Origin: Streptomyces sp. LUP30
Lineage (GTDB): Bacteria > Actinomycetota > Actinomycetes > Streptomycetales > Streptomycetaceae
Length of the DNA: 64,000 nt
Direction of reading: 5' to 3'
Assembly: GCF_001746365.1 (NCBI RefSeq)
Contig: NZ_MJAJ01000051.1
Location: 1-64,000, forward strand
How positions within the stretch are numbered: position 1 is the stretch's first letter; each line of letters begins with the position of its first letter. Made by a program: the position numbers and the translations under genes. Shown one piece after another: positions 18,742-28,617 of this stretch. The notes under the pieces were generated by a model that was not told where the DNA came from, made no database searches, and was given only the letters and a program-made list of their open reading frames with translations.

Positions 18742-19074
18742 CTACGGCCTGAGCGGGTCGTGGCCGATCGTCATCAGGCGGTGGCGGCGGCGCGTCTCCT
18801 CCGCCTCGGGCTCGTTCTCCGCGTCCGCCTGTTCGGCGACGGTGTCCACGACCCGGTACATGACCTGGACGTCGTCGTCGGTCAGGTCGGTGCGCCGCTT
18901 CTGCAGGATCGCGAGGACATGCTGCCCGGTCGGGCTGCCCGCCTGCTCGGGCAGCGGCTCCGCGTTCTCGTCGGCGTCGCGTACCCGCAGCCATGCGGCC
19001 AGCTCCTGCGAGGTCATGTTCACGGCGCGGTGGAAGTCCTCCCACAGCGCGTCCAGTTCCAGGGCGTCGATCAT
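18742..19074 (-). CDS. DUF3140 domain protein
   Basis: A 110-residue acidic helical protein matching DUF3140, typically found near stress genes in actinobacteria. The N-terminal half has LWEDFHRAVNMTSQELAAWL and the middle QHVLAILQKRR. No function is known. GGGAGGGAGG precedes the ATG. It lies 31 bases after dps on the same strand and is probably part of the same stress operon. Confidence 0.8.
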   Translation of the reverse strand: MIDALELDALWEDFHRAVNMTSQELAAWLRVRDADENAEPLPEQAGSPTGQHVLAILQKRRTDLTDDDVQVMYRVVDTVAEQADAENEPEAEETRRRHRLMTIGHDPLRP

Positions 19075-19105
19075 GCAGGCCTCCCTCCCGCTCGGTCCGG
19101 GCGCG

Positions 19106-19588
19106 TCACTTCTCCTGCGTCCAGTTCTCCGCCTCGAACATCCAGCGCTGCTTCTCCAGCTCGGCGGTGATGGTGATCAGCAGGTCCTGGGTGACCGGGT
19201 CGGCCTCGTCGGTCGCCGTGATCCGCTCGCGCAGCCGGGTGATGGCCGCTCCCAGGGTCTCCGCGATCACCGTGACGACGTCCTCGTCGCGCAGCCAGCC
19301 GTCCTTCGGGGCGGGCAGGGTGAAGGCGGAGGCGATCGTCTCCGGGCGGCCGTCCGGGGGCAGTCCCAGCGCGGCGGCGCGCTCGGCGACCGTGTCCGCG
19401 AAGCCGCGGGCGGTGGTGACGACCTCGTCCAGCTGGAGGTGGATCGAGCGGAAGCGCGGGCCCACGATGTTCCAGTGCGCCTGCTTCCCGATCAGGGAAA
19501 GGCCCAGAAGGTCCACGAGGGTGGTCTGCAACGCGTCGAAGGTGACCTGGCGGGCGGGTTCGGGCAGCGGGCTCTTCACGACAGTCAT
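19106..19588 (-). CDS. dps: Dps-like DNA-protection ferritin
   Basis: A 160-residue miniferritin. The ferroxidase-site motif is LSLIGKQAHWNIVGPRFRSI with HLQLDEVV, followed by the helix-D region and a C-terminal EKQRWMFEAENW. Dps dodecamers oxidise and store iron and shield DNA in stationary phase or osmotic stress. The ATG overlaps the wbl stop (ATGA) and has a GAGGAGGAG ribosome site, so it is coupled to the wbl gene. Confidence 0.93.
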   Translation of the reverse strand: MTVVKSPLPEPARQVTFDALQTTLVDLLGLSLIGKQAHWNIVGPRFRSIHLQLDEVVTTARGFADTVAERAAALGLPPDGRPETIASAFTLPAPKDGWLRDEDVVTVIAETLGAAITRLRERITATDEADPVTQDLLITITAELEKQRWMFEAENWTQEK

Positions 19589-19842
19589 ACGGGACTCCTC
19601 CTCTTCGCGTCATGCCTGGCGGCACGGAGCAGCTCCGCGCGCTCGTCCTCGCCGGTGCCTCCCCACACCCCTGACGTCGGTGCGGTGTCCAGGGCGTGGG
19701 ACAGGCATGCGGCGGAGACCGGACACCGGGCGCACACGCGTTTGGCCTCTGCGGCCTCCCGCAGCGCCGGCCCGGTGGTGCCCACGGGGAAGAACATCTC
19801 GGGGTCCTCGCCCACACAGGCGGCAGCGCGCAACCACTCCAT
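19585..19842 (-). CDS. WhiB-like iron-sulfur regulator
   Basis: An 85-residue Wbl protein. The four cluster cysteines are in AAACVGED and CARCPVSAAC, followed by the turn GVWGGTGEDER and a basic C-terminal tail for DNA contact. Wbl proteins bind [4Fe-4S] and usually act with the principal sigma factor. The ATG at 19842 gives the usual spacing to the first Cys; no strong ribosome site is visible. Coupling with dps suggests redox control of DNA protection. Confidence 0.9.
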   Translation of the reverse strand: MEWLRAAACVGEDPEMFFPVGTTGPALREAAEAKRVCARCPVSAACLSHALDTAPTSGVWGGTGEDERAELLRAARHDAKRRSPV

Positions 19843-19898
19843 GAGGGCGCGGGTGCCCCGGGCGCACCGCTGCAAACAGCGGGTTTGCCCTTTCCGCC

Positions 19899-20699
19899 TC
19901 AGGACGGGACGACACCGTCCAGGAACCGCGTCAGGTCCGCGAACACCTCGGCCCTGTTCGTCTCCTGGAAGACCTCGTGCCGGGCGCCCGGGTAGATCCG
20001 CTCGGTGTGGGCGCCCGCGGTCAGCCGCTCCACGCCGACGCGGCTGCCGGCCGGCGGGACCAGCCGGTCGTCGCCGCCGTGCAGCCACAGCACGGGCAGC
20101 GGGCCGACGTCCCCCTCCTCGGCGACGGTCTTCAGGGTCCGCTCGAAGGCCTCCAGCGTCGGCCGTTTCATCGGCCCGTGCCAGACCAGCGGATCCGCCG
20201 CGTAGGCCGCGCCGACAGCCGGGTCGCGGGAGAGGGCGGCGGGACTGACGGGAACGTCCGGGATCTCCTCGTGCGCGAGCAGCCGGGCGGGCAGCTCCCA
20301 GACGCCGATCACCGGTCCCGACAGCACGAGGGCGGCGAGCCGGGCGCCGTGGCGCTGGGCGTACCGGGCTGCGATCAGGCCGCCCATCGAGTGCCCGACG
20401 ACGACCAGGGGGAGGCCGGGGCGGGCGGAGCGGGCCAGTTCGGCCGCGCTGTGCACGTCGTCGACCACGTCCTCGAAGTCCTCGACCACCACGCGCTCGC
20501 CCGCCGATCTGCCGTGCCCCGCATGGTCGGGCGCGAACACGGCCGCGCCGTGCGCGGCGAGGACGTCGGCGAGTTCGGCGTAGCGGCCGGAGTGCTCGCC
20601 GTAGCCGTGCACCAGGAGGGCGAGGTAGCGGGGGTGCGGGCCGGACCGCTCCAGCACGGCGATCGGGCCGCGGGTCCCGGTGAGGACGTGTCGGGGCAT
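19899..20699 (-). CDS. Alpha/beta hydrolase, monoacylglycerol-lipase type
   Basis: A 266-residue serine hydrolase with the lid-less lysophospholipase/monoglyceride-lipase layout. Features are the oxyanion loop LLVHGYGEHSGRY, DHAGHGRSAG, the nucleophile elbow GHSMGG, the acid in GGDDRLVPP and the final His in GARHEVFQE. It lies 56 bases upstream of the wbl start on the same strand and may share its transcript. It is a probable cytosolic lipase or esterase. Confidence 0.9.
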   Translation of the reverse strand: MPRHVLTGTRGPIAVLERSGPHPRYLALLVHGYGEHSGRYAELADVLAAHGAAVFAPDHAGHGRSAGERVVVEDFEDVVDDVHSAAELARSARPGLPLVVVGHSMGGLIAARYAQRHGARLAALVLSGPVIGVWELPARLLAHEEIPDVPVSPAALSRDPAVGAAYAADPLVWHGPMKRPTLEAFERTLKTVAEEGDVGPLPVLWLHGGDDRLVPPAGSRVGVERLTAGAHTERIYPGARHEVFQETNRAEVFADLTRFLDGVVPS

Positions 20700-20760
20700 C
20701 GCGCCTCCAGCTGTGTCGGCGAAGTCTCCGAGGATCTTCCCAGGGGGCCGGGCCGCGGTC

Positions 20761-20784
20761 TATAGTCGAAAACTAGCAGTGCTA
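20761..20784 (+). promoter_or_regulatory. Thiolase promoter with candidate operator
   Basis: TATAGT (20761-20766) is a good -10 for the downstream thiolase. Seven bases later a perfect 11-bp palindrome TAGCAGTGCTA (20774-20784) covers the likely transcription start, a position suited to a repressor. Confidence 0.5.
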
Positions 20785-20800
20785 ACCAAGGAGTCCGCTC

Positions 20801-21988
<1,188 letters not shown>

Positions 21989-22153
21989 CGAAGCGGACGC
22001 CGGCCGGCCGACGCGGGCCGGGCCGGCGTCCGGCGGATGCCGACGGCGGACCGCTGCCGGGCAGGCGCCGGGCGGGCTCGGGCGGGCTCGGGGAGGTCAT
22101 CAGGCGAGACGCCCGGGGGCCGGGAGCCGGATGTGCGTAGCATCTACCTCCGC

Positions 22154-22927
22154 ATGAACATGATGACGTTGTGGCACATCACCGGGTGGGGGTTCGCCGC
22201 GCTCGCCCTCGCGGCCCTGCTGGTCGGCTTCTCCAAGACGGCCGTCAGCGGCGCCAACACGGTCAGCCTGGCGATCTTCGCTGCGGTCCTGCCCGCCAAG
22301 GCCTCCACGGGCGTCCTCCTGCCGATCCTGATCGCGGGCGACGTCCTGGCCGTCCTCACCTACCGGCGGCACGCCCACTGGCCCACGCTGTGGCGGCTGT
22401 TCCCGGCGGTCGCGGCCGGCGTGGTCCTCGGCACGCTGTTCCTCGTGTGGGCCGACGACGGCGTCGTGCGCACGTCCATCGGCGCGATCCTGCTGCTGAT
22501 GGCGGGCGTCACGGTGTGGCGGCGCCGCACGAGCGACGCGACGGACGAACCCGACGCCGTGGCCACCCGGTCGGGCCGGATCAAGGCCCGCTCCTACGGC
22601 GTCCTCGGCGGCTTCACCACGATGGTCGCCAACGCGGGCGGCCCGGTCATGTCGCTGTATCTGCTCTCGGCCGGCTTCCGCAAACTCGGCTTCCTCGGCA
22701 CCTCCGCCTTCTTCTTCCTGATCGTCAACGTCGCCAAGGTGCCGTTCAGCGCCGGGCTCGGCCTGATCGACGGCCGCTCGCTGCTCCTGGACCTCGCACT
22801 CGTCGCGTTCGTCGTCCCCGGCGCGCTGCTGGGCAAATGGGCGGTGCACCGCATCGACCAGCGGCTGTTCGAACAGCTGGTGATCGCGGCGACGGTGGTG
22901 GGCGGCCTGCAACTCCTGCTGCGCTAG
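22154..22927 (+). CDS. TSUP (TauE/SafE) family permease
   Basis: A 257-residue membrane protein of the sulfite-exporter TauE/SafE family with about seven or eight hydrophobic helices. The duplicated core shows GFSKTAVSGAN in the first half and GGFTTMVANAGGPVM in the second. Members export sulfite, sulfoacetate or other organosulfur anions; the substrate is unknown here. The ATG at 22154 places the first helix correctly; an in-frame GTG at 22133 is an alternative. Confidence 0.88.
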   Translation: MNMMTLWHITGWGFAALALAALLVGFSKTAVSGANTVSLAIFAAVLPAKASTGVLLPILIAGDVLAVLTYRRHAHWPTLWRLFPAVAAGVVLGTLFLVWADDGVVRTSIGAILLLMAGVTVWRRRTSDATDEPDAVATRSGRIKARSYGVLGGFTTMVANAGGPVMSLYLLSAGFRKLGFLGTSAFFFLIVNVAKVPFSAGLGLIDGRSLLLDLALVAFVVPGALLGKWAVHRIDQRLFEQLVIAATVVGGLQLLLR

Positions 22928-22971
22928 GAGCCGGTGACCGCCGCCCGCAGGCCGCCGCCCGCGCGACGGCG

Positions 22972-23020
22972 GCCGACGTCCCGGGCCACCAGGCCCTACC
23001 GCCGGGCCCCGGACGTCGGC
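22972..23020. terminator. Hairpin between convergent TSUP and cobF genes
   Basis: A 10-bp inverted repeat (GCCGACGTCC, 22972-22981, with GGACGTCGGC, 23011-23020), extended inward by a partial CGGGCC/GGCCCC match. It lies between two convergent stops and could terminate both. Confidence 0.6.
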
Positions 23021-23030
23021 GATCCGGGCG

Positions 23031-23804
23031 CTACTCCCGGTCCGGGTTGCGACGCAGCAGATACGTGTCCATGATCCAGCCCTTGCGCTCACGGGCCTCG
23101 GCGCGCAGCCGCTCGATGCGGGGCCCGGCCTCGGCGATCGGACCCGAGACGAGGATCTCGTCCGGGGTGCCGATGTAGGCCCCCCAGAAGATGTCGACGT
23201 CGTCCTCGGCGTACTGCCGGAAGGTCTGGTGGGCGTCGAGCATCACCACGACGTCGTCGACCCCCTCGGGGAAGCCCTCGGCGAGCCGCCGGCCGGTCGT
23301 GATCTGCACCGGCCGCGCGACCCGGTTCAGACCGGTGCGATGCCGCGCGACGAGCGCCGAGACACTGCTGATCCCGGGGATCACGTCGTACTCGAAGGCC
23401 ACCGCGCCCCGCGCCAGGACCTCCTGGAGGATGCCCAGCGTGCTGTCGTACAGCGCGGGGTCGCCCCACACCAGGAACGCGCCGCACTCGCCCTCGCCGA
23501 GCTCCTCGGCGATCAGCCGCTCGTAGATGTCGGCGCGGGCGCTGCGCCAGTCGCCGACCGCGGGGGAGTAGGCCGCGCCCCCGGCCCGGCGGTCGCGCTC
23601 CGGGTCCCGCGCCTCGACCACCCGGTAGCCGTCCTCGGACAGGTGCGTGTCCAGCATGTCGTGGCGCAGTCGCGTCAGGTCGCTCTTCACCTCGCCCTTG
23701 TCCAGGACGAAGAACACGTCCGTGTCGCGCAGCGCCCGCACCGCCTGCAGGGTCAGCTGGTCGGGGTCGCCCGCGCCGATACCGATGACATGAATCCTTC
23801 GCAC
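23031..23804 (-). CDS. cobF: Precorrin-6A synthase (deacetylating) CobF
   Basis: A 257-residue SAM-dependent uroporphyrin/precorrin methyltransferase-fold protein. The start MRRIHVIGIGAGDPDQLTL is the SAM-binding signature. Lengths and the segments FVLDKGEVKSDLTRLRHDML and FLVWGDPALYDSTLGIL fit CobF, which methylates C-1 of precorrin-5 in aerobic cobalamin synthesis. It is isolated from other cob genes, as is common in Streptomyces. Confidence 0.9.
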   Translation of the reverse strand: MRRIHVIGIGAGDPDQLTLQAVRALRDTDVFFVLDKGEVKSDLTRLRHDMLDTHLSEDGYRVVEARDPERDRRAGGAAYSPAVGDWRSARADIYERLIAEELGEGECGAFLVWGDPALYDSTLGILQEVLARGAVAFEYDVIPGISSVSALVARHRTGLNRVARPVQITTGRRLAEGFPEGVDDVVVMLDAHQTFRQYAEDDVDIFWGAYIGTPDEILVSGPIAEAGPRIERLRAEARERKGWIMDTYLLRRNPDRE

Positions 23805-23846
23805 GCCACGAGTCTGCCGTACCCCGCTCGCGACGACCGTGCCGGG

Positions 23847-24377
23847 TCAGCGCAACCGAGGCGCCACGGCCCTCGCGTCCACGGCCGCGCCGGAGCGCTC
23901 CACCGACTCCGCCAGCTCCTGCGCCCAGCGTGCCAGCCCGGCGAGATCCACCCCGTACGGCCGGTCCTCGCCGCTGCCCGCGGCCCATTCCCGCACGGCC
24001 GCCGCGCCGCGCCGCAGCAGCCGCCCCCCGCCCCCGAGGTTGCCCCTGGCGGCGTGCGTGAGGCCCACCGCGAGCTGGGCGAGTCCGCGCCACAGGGCGC
24101 GCTCGCCGTCGGGGCCCGACTTCCAGGCGTCCTCGAAGACCTCGTGCGCGTGGAACGGCTTCCCGGCGTCCAGCAGGGCCTGCGCCTGGGCGACCGTCTC
24201 CTGCGGGGTGCGCACGACGCCCTCGGGCTGCCGCTCCACCCCGTCCGCGCCGTACGGCAGGGGCCGTCCGAGCCCGTCCCGCGGGCGGGCGTTGCGCGCC
24301 CGCCCGTCGCCGTCCCGGTCCCGCCCGATGGCGCCCCGGCCGCCGCTCGTGCCTCCTGTGCTGCCCCAACGGTCCAT
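23847..24377 (-). CDS. DUF309 domain protein
   Basis: A 176-residue protein with a Gly/Arg-rich N-terminal ~50 residues and a C-terminal all-helical DUF309 domain. The domain signature is FHAHEVFEDAWKSGPDGERALWRGLAQLAVGLTHAARGN (only the central part is diagnostic), with a conserved HE..W pair that suggests a metal- or ligand-binding site. The function is unknown. It is upstream of cobF by 42 bases and may be cotranscribed. The ATG at 24377 leaves about 100 bases to the divergent tRNA. Confidence 0.82.
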   Translation of the reverse strand: MDRWGSTGGTSGGRGAIGRDRDGDGRARNARPRDGLGRPLPYGADGVERQPEGVVRTPQETVAQAQALLDAGKPFHAHEVFEDAWKSGPDGERALWRGLAQLAVGLTHAARGNLGGGGRLLRRGAAAVREWAAGSGEDRPYGVDLAGLARWAQELAESVERSGAAVDARAVAPRLR

Positions 24378-24478
24378 ACGACGATTGTCCCGCGCCCGGG
24401 CCGCTTTCGGCGCAGTGCCCGACGTGGGGTAAGGTGCTGTTCGCGCGGTCGCACGGCGAACAGCCGTGGAAAGCGCAT

Positions 24479-24568
<90 letters not shown>

Positions 24569-24572
24569 GTCA

Positions 24573-24612
24573 GAGGCTGTATCGGCGGTTGCCGGTACAG
24601 CCTCTCGGTCAT
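24573..24612 (+). terminator. Terminator after tRNA-Pro copy 2
   Basis: A 13-bp stem with one G-T wobble (24573-24585 with 24592-24604), a 6-base loop and a T-rich 3' end. Its sequence is unrelated to the terminator of copy 1. Confidence 0.72.
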
Positions 24613-24889
24613 TTCTGAGGACCAGTGGGAAACCCGTGCACCGGCCGGTCCGAAGCGCACCTCGAGCCGGTCAGGGTGCGCGCCTGGTAGCGGCGGAATC
24701 GCTGGTCGGAAGTCCGACGCCGTCCAACGTTCCGGTGCCGAACACCCAGGGGCGACGACGGTTGAGACGATCACCCGGACAGCCGGTGAGACCCGCGCTA
24801 CGCCGGGAGCGGCCGTCCCTTGACCTGACTCTGTCGGGGATCTTGGAATTTTCCGGTGCGCCTGCATGACCAGCGGGGCATGCTCGCGG

Positions 24890-25140
24890 CTGCCTGCACG
24901 TGGCTGTCTGCACCCTGACGAGGTCGGCGCGCCGCTGGTGGACTCCACTCAACAGACGGTCTCCTGGGCGCAGTCGGCCGGGGCCATCATCTCCAGCCCG
25001 GCGTACCTGAACACCTTCGTGACCGCGCTGATGCGGGGCAGGCCGCTGACGCCGCGGATGCTGGAGGCGATGACCACCGTCACCCCGACCGACGCCACCA
25101 ACACCCGCTTCTACGGCCGCGTTCTGCGGCAAGAAGCCGA
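24890..25140 (+). pseudogene. Serine hydrolase (beta-lactamase/D,D-peptidase family) fragment
   Basis: An internal piece of a class-C-like serine hydrolase without the catalytic SxxK domain or C-terminus. Recognisable stretches are HPDEVGAPLVDSTQQTVSWA, QSAGAIISSPAYLNTFVTAL and LEAMTTVTPTDATNTRFYG, the segment that normally lies two-thirds along such proteins. The frame then runs into unrelated sequence. Between the tRNA terminator and this fragment (24613-24889) I see nothing coding. Confidence 0.6.
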
Positions 25141-25682
25141 CGGCGTCGGCGTCGGCCCGGCTCGGGTCGTCCATGGCGCCGGCCGAGTCGGGCCTGCCCG
25201 AACGCCTCTGAGGCCCGGCCGGGGCCTCGACCCCGGACAATGGTCGTGGGCGTAGGACACGAACACCCGCGGCTCGCCGATCCGGTGCTCGACGACGGAC
25301 CACCCGACCGGCCTACCGGAGCGCGGGGGAACGGTACGCGTCGATCGGGTCCGTCGCCGGGGCGCTCCGGACGCATCCGCTCCCGGGCGCGGAACGTGTC
25401 TTCACCTTCGGCGCATACGTGAGGGCGCTGGGCGGGCTCCAGTACGGTCTCGTCCACGGCACCGGGTCGCCGCGCGTTTCGCGGCCGTGCGGTCGGTCCG
25501 TGTTCTGCGCACGGCGTCCCGGAGGAGCACGCGCGAAGCAGCCACCGGAACCGAGCGCTCGTAGCCCGGGGGCCACGACCGCGGGGCCCGTCGGTTTCGC
25601 CAGCGCCCTTGCCCTGAAGCGCACTTCAAGCGCAAGACTCCCGTACGAGCCGGGGCCGCCCGGCCGAACGGGAGGATCCGTC
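25141..25682. other. Non-coding debris, possible TIR-domain scrap
   Basis: No convincing gene. On the minus strand 25243-25284 reads GEPRVFVSYAHDH, the typical first strand of a bacterial TIR domain, but the frame is lost at once. The last ~40 bases carry the ribosome site (GGGAGGATC) for the aldo/keto reductase. The stretch looks like remains of inserted genes beside the tRNA. Confidence 0.4.
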
Positions 25683-26669
25683 ATGAAGTACCGCACCCTG
25701 GGGGCCGACCCGGCCACCCGCCGCGAGGTCAGCGTTCTCGCGCTCGGGACGATGCTGTTCGGGTCGGCGACCGACGAGGAGACGTCCTTCGCGATACTCG
25801 ACCGGTACGTCGAGGCCGGCGGGAACTTCCTCGACACGTCCGACAACTACGCCTTCTGGGCCGACGGCGGCCAGGGCGGCCAGAGTGAGGAACTGCTCGG
25901 CCGCTGGCGGCGCAGTCGGGGCGTCGGCGGCGAGATCGTCGTCGCGACCAAGCTCGGCGCCCGGCCGCTCGCGCCCGGCACCGACTACGTCGGCAACCCC
26001 GAGGGCCTGTCCGCGAAGGTGATCCGCGAAGCCGCCGAACGCAGTCGCGACCGGCTCGGCGTCGAGCGCCTCGATCTGCTCTACGCGCACATCGACGACC
26101 ACGCCGTGCCCCAGCGGGAGACCGTCGAAGCCTTCGCCGAGCTCGTCGCCGAGGGCACGGTCGGACTGCTCGGGGTGAGCAACCAGGCCGTCTGGCGGGT
26201 GGAGCGGGCCCGCGCCCTCGCCGCCGCGGCCGGCCTGCCCGGGTATGAGGTGCTCCAGTACCAGCACAGTTATCTGCGCCCGCGCACCGACATCCCCGAC
26301 GGTCTCTTCCCGGACGGCAGCCTCGGCCACGCCGGCCCGGAGCTGCGCGGCTATCTGCGGGCGGAGCCCGGCCTGACCCTCGTCGCGTACTCGCCGCTGC
26401 TCAAGGGCGCGTACACCCGCACGGACCGGCCGCTGCCGCCGGACTACGACCACCCGGGCACCCCGGCCCGCCTGGCCGTGCTGCGCGACGTCGCCCGGGA
26501 GACCGGTGCGAGCGTCAACCAGGTCGTGCTGGCCTGGCAGTTGGGCGGACAGCTGCCCGTCGTGCCGCTGGCCGGGGCGTCGTCGGTGGCGCAACTGGAG
26601 GAGAACCTGGCCGCCGTCGACCTGGAACTGACCGGGGAACAGCGCTCCCGGCTGGACGCCGCGCACTGA
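25683..26669 (+). CDS. Aldo/keto reductase
   Basis: A 328-residue NADPH-dependent aldo/keto reductase. The catalytic set is Asp and Tyr in LDTSDNYAFW, Lys in VVATKLG and His in LLYAHIDDH; the cofactor region includes SSVAQLEENL near the C-terminus. It reduces aldehydes or ketones; the substrate is not predictable. GGAGG lies 9 bases before the ATG. It precedes the TetR gene by 47 bases on the same strand. Confidence 0.92.
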   Translation: MKYRTLGADPATRREVSVLALGTMLFGSATDEETSFAILDRYVEAGGNFLDTSDNYAFWADGGQGGQSEELLGRWRRSRGVGGEIVVATKLGARPLAPGTDYVGNPEGLSAKVIREAAERSRDRLGVERLDLLYAHIDDHAVPQRETVEAFAELVAEGTVGLLGVSNQAVWRVERARALAAAAGLPGYEVLQYQHSYLRPRTDIPDGLFPDGSLGHAGPELRGYLRAEPGLTLVAYSPLLKGAYTRTDRPLPPDYDHPGTPARLAVLRDVARETGASVNQVVLAWQLGGQLPVVPLAGASSVAQLEENLAAVDLELTGEQRSRLDAAH

Positions 26670-26716
26670 GGTCCGGCGGGTGACCGAGCGGTAACCGGGG
26701 AGGCTACGCTGGGATC

Positions 26717-27289
26717 ATGCCGTCCCCCCGCCGCACCGCCCGACAGTCCGAGCTGCTGGAACGACTTGTCGCGCTGCTGACGGCGGAGGGGTTCTCGGAC
26801 TTCACCCTGGACGACCTCGCCGAGCGGCTGCGCTGCTCCAAGACCACCCTCTACCAGCTGGCCCGCAGCAAGCAGGGGCTGGTGGTGGAGGCCGTCAAGC
26901 ACTACTTCCGCGGGGCGACCGAGGCCGTCGAGAAGCGGGTGGGGCAGACCGTCGACCCCTCGGACCGGGTCCGCGTGTACCTGAGCGCCGTCGCCGAACA
27001 GCTGCGCCCGCTCTCGCGCCGGTTCCTGCAGGACGTCGCGGACTTCCCGCCCGCCCGCGAGGTGTACGAGGCCAACACGCGGATGGCCGCGGAGCGGGTG
27101 CGCCGGCTGATCGCCGAGGGTGTCTCGGACGGCGCCTTCCGCGAGGTGCACACCGCGTTCGTCGGCGAGGTCGCCGCCGCGACCATGCGCCAGATCCAGC
27201 AGGGCGAGCTCAAGGCGCGCACCGGGCTGACCGATGCGGAGGCGTACGAGCAGCTCGCCTCGCTGATCGTGCACGCCGTCTCGTCCTGA
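26717..27289 (+). CDS. TetR family regulator
   Basis: A 190-residue TetR repressor. The N-terminal HTH is GFSDFTLDDLAERLRCSKTT (residues ~26-45) followed by LYQLARSKQGLV; the C-terminal helical domain is a ligand-binding TetR_C type. TACGCT lies 6 bases before the ATG, so the transcript is probably leaderless. It probably represses the acyl-CoA dehydrogenase gene downstream, whose promoter holds a long inverted repeat. Confidence 0.9.
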   Translation: MPSPRRTARQSELLERLVALLTAEGFSDFTLDDLAERLRCSKTTLYQLARSKQGLVVEAVKHYFRGATEAVEKRVGQTVDPSDRVRVYLSAVAEQLRPLSRRFLQDVADFPPAREVYEANTRMAAERVRRLIAEGVSDGAFREVHTAFVGEVAAATMRQIQQGELKARTGLTDAEAYEQLASLIVHAVSS

Positions 27290-27370
27290 CGCCGGGCGGC
27301 CCGTTCGCCCCGGTCGCGCACGTTCCCCTCCTGTGCGGGTGCCGCGGAGCGCCCGCGTGGCGTACTGTTG

Positions 27371-27400
27371 ATGATACGTTCGTACACACGCCAGTATCAT
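27371..27400. promoter_or_regulatory. Candidate TetR operator before the acyl-CoA dehydrogenase
   Basis: A 7-bp inverted repeat, ATGATAC (27371-27377) and GTATCAT (27394-27400), with a 16-base spacer. It is 37 bases upstream of the start codon and 80 bases after the TetR gene. The size (30 bp) fits one or two TetR dimers. Confidence 0.6.
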
Positions 27401-27436
27401 TCTCGGTACTGTCAGCACTTCTACGTGGAGGTCACC

Positions 27437-28615
27437 ATGCCTGCCACTCGCGCCCTGCCGACCGAGGAAGCCGTCGAGCTCATCCAGCTCACGCGCACCC
27501 TCGCCGCCAAGGAACTCGCACCCCGGGTCGCCGACGCGGAGGCGGACGGGGCGTTCCCCCGGGACGTCTTCCGCACCCTCGGGCGCAGCGGTCTGCTCGG
27601 GCTGCCCTTCGCCGAGGAGTTCGGCGGCGCGGAGCAGCCCTACGAGGTCTACCTCCAGGTGCTGGAGGAGGTGGCCGCCGTCTGGTCGAGCGTCGCCGTG
27701 GGCATCTCCGTGCACGCGCTGTCCTGCTTCCCGCTGGCCCGCTTCGGCACCGACGAGCAGCGGCGCAATTGGCTGCCGGACATGCTCGGCGGTGAACTCC
27801 TCGGCGCGTACTGCCTGTCCGAGCCGCACGCCGGCTCCGACCCGGCGGCCATGCTCACCCGCGCGGTCCGCGACGGCGACTCCTACGTCCTGAACGGCTC
27901 CAAGGCCTGGACCACCCACGGCGGCTACGCCGACTTCTACACCGTGATGGCCCGCACCTCCGACGACCGCACGCACGGCATCTCCTGCTTCCTGATCCCG
28001 GCGGACGCCCCCGGGCTGAGCGCCGACCCGCCGGAGCGCAAGATGGGCCTGACGGGCTCGGCGACCGCGACCATGCGGCTCGACGACGTCCGGGTGCCCG
28101 TGGACCGCCGGATCGGGGAGGAGGGGCAGGGCCTGAAGATCGCGCTCGCCTCCCTCGACTGCGGCCGGCTCGGCATCTCGGCCGTCGCCACCGGGCTCGC
28201 CCAGGGCGCGCTGGACCACGCCGTGCGCTACGCCCGCGAGCGGGAGACGTTCGGCAAGCCGATCATCGAGCACCAGGGCCTGGCGTTCGTCCTCGCCGAC
28301 ATGAGCGCCGCGATCGAGTCTGCGCGGGCCGCAGCGCTGTCCGCCGCCCGCCTGAAGGACATCGGCGTGCCCTTCACACGGGAGGCGTCCATCGCCAAAC
28401 TCGTGGCCACGGACAACGCCATGAAGGTGACCACGGACGCCGTGCAGGTCCTCGGGGGGTACGGGTACACCCGTGACTTCCCGGTGGAGCGTTATATGCG
28501 CGAGGCCAAGGTCATGCAGATCTTCGAAGGAACCAACCAGATCCAGCGCATGATCATCTCCCGTGCGCTGGATCGCGACGAGGGCGGTGTGCTCACCGTC
28601 CTCGGCAAGGAGTGA
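27437..28615 (+). CDS. Acyl-CoA dehydrogenase
   Basis: A 392-residue FAD-dependent acyl-CoA dehydrogenase. The FAD-binding strand is YCLSEPHAGSD, the substrate loop is MGLTGSATATMRLDDVRVP and the C-terminal signature VLGGYGYTRDFPVER precedes the catalytic Glu in QIFEGTNQIQRMI. This pattern fits short- or branched-chain acyl-CoA dehydrogenases. The ATG at 27437 has a GGAG site 6 bases upstream. The SDR gene follows immediately, so the two catalyse successive beta-oxidation-like steps. Confidence 0.93.
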   Translation: MPATRALPTEEAVELIQLTRTLAAKELAPRVADAEADGAFPRDVFRTLGRSGLLGLPFAEEFGGAEQPYEVYLQVLEEVAAVWSSVAVGISVHALSCFPLARFGTDEQRRNWLPDMLGGELLGAYCLSEPHAGSDPAAMLTRAVRDGDSYVLNGSKAWTTHGGYADFYTVMARTSDDRTHGISCFLIPADAPGLSADPPERKMGLTGSATATMRLDDVRVPVDRRIGEEGQGLKIALASLDCGRLGISAVATGLAQGALDHAVRYARERETFGKPIIEHQGLAFVLADMSAAIESARAAALSAARLKDIGVPFTREASIAKLVATDNAMKVTTDAVQVLGGYGYTRDFPVERYMREAKVMQIFEGTNQIQRMIISRALDRDEGGVLTVLGKE

Positions 28616-28617
28616 TG

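Noticed and set aside
24671-25303. Minus-strand open frame after the second tRNA
   Set aside because: Arg/Gly-rich with no recognisable domain; it covers the serine-hydrolase fragment on the other strand.
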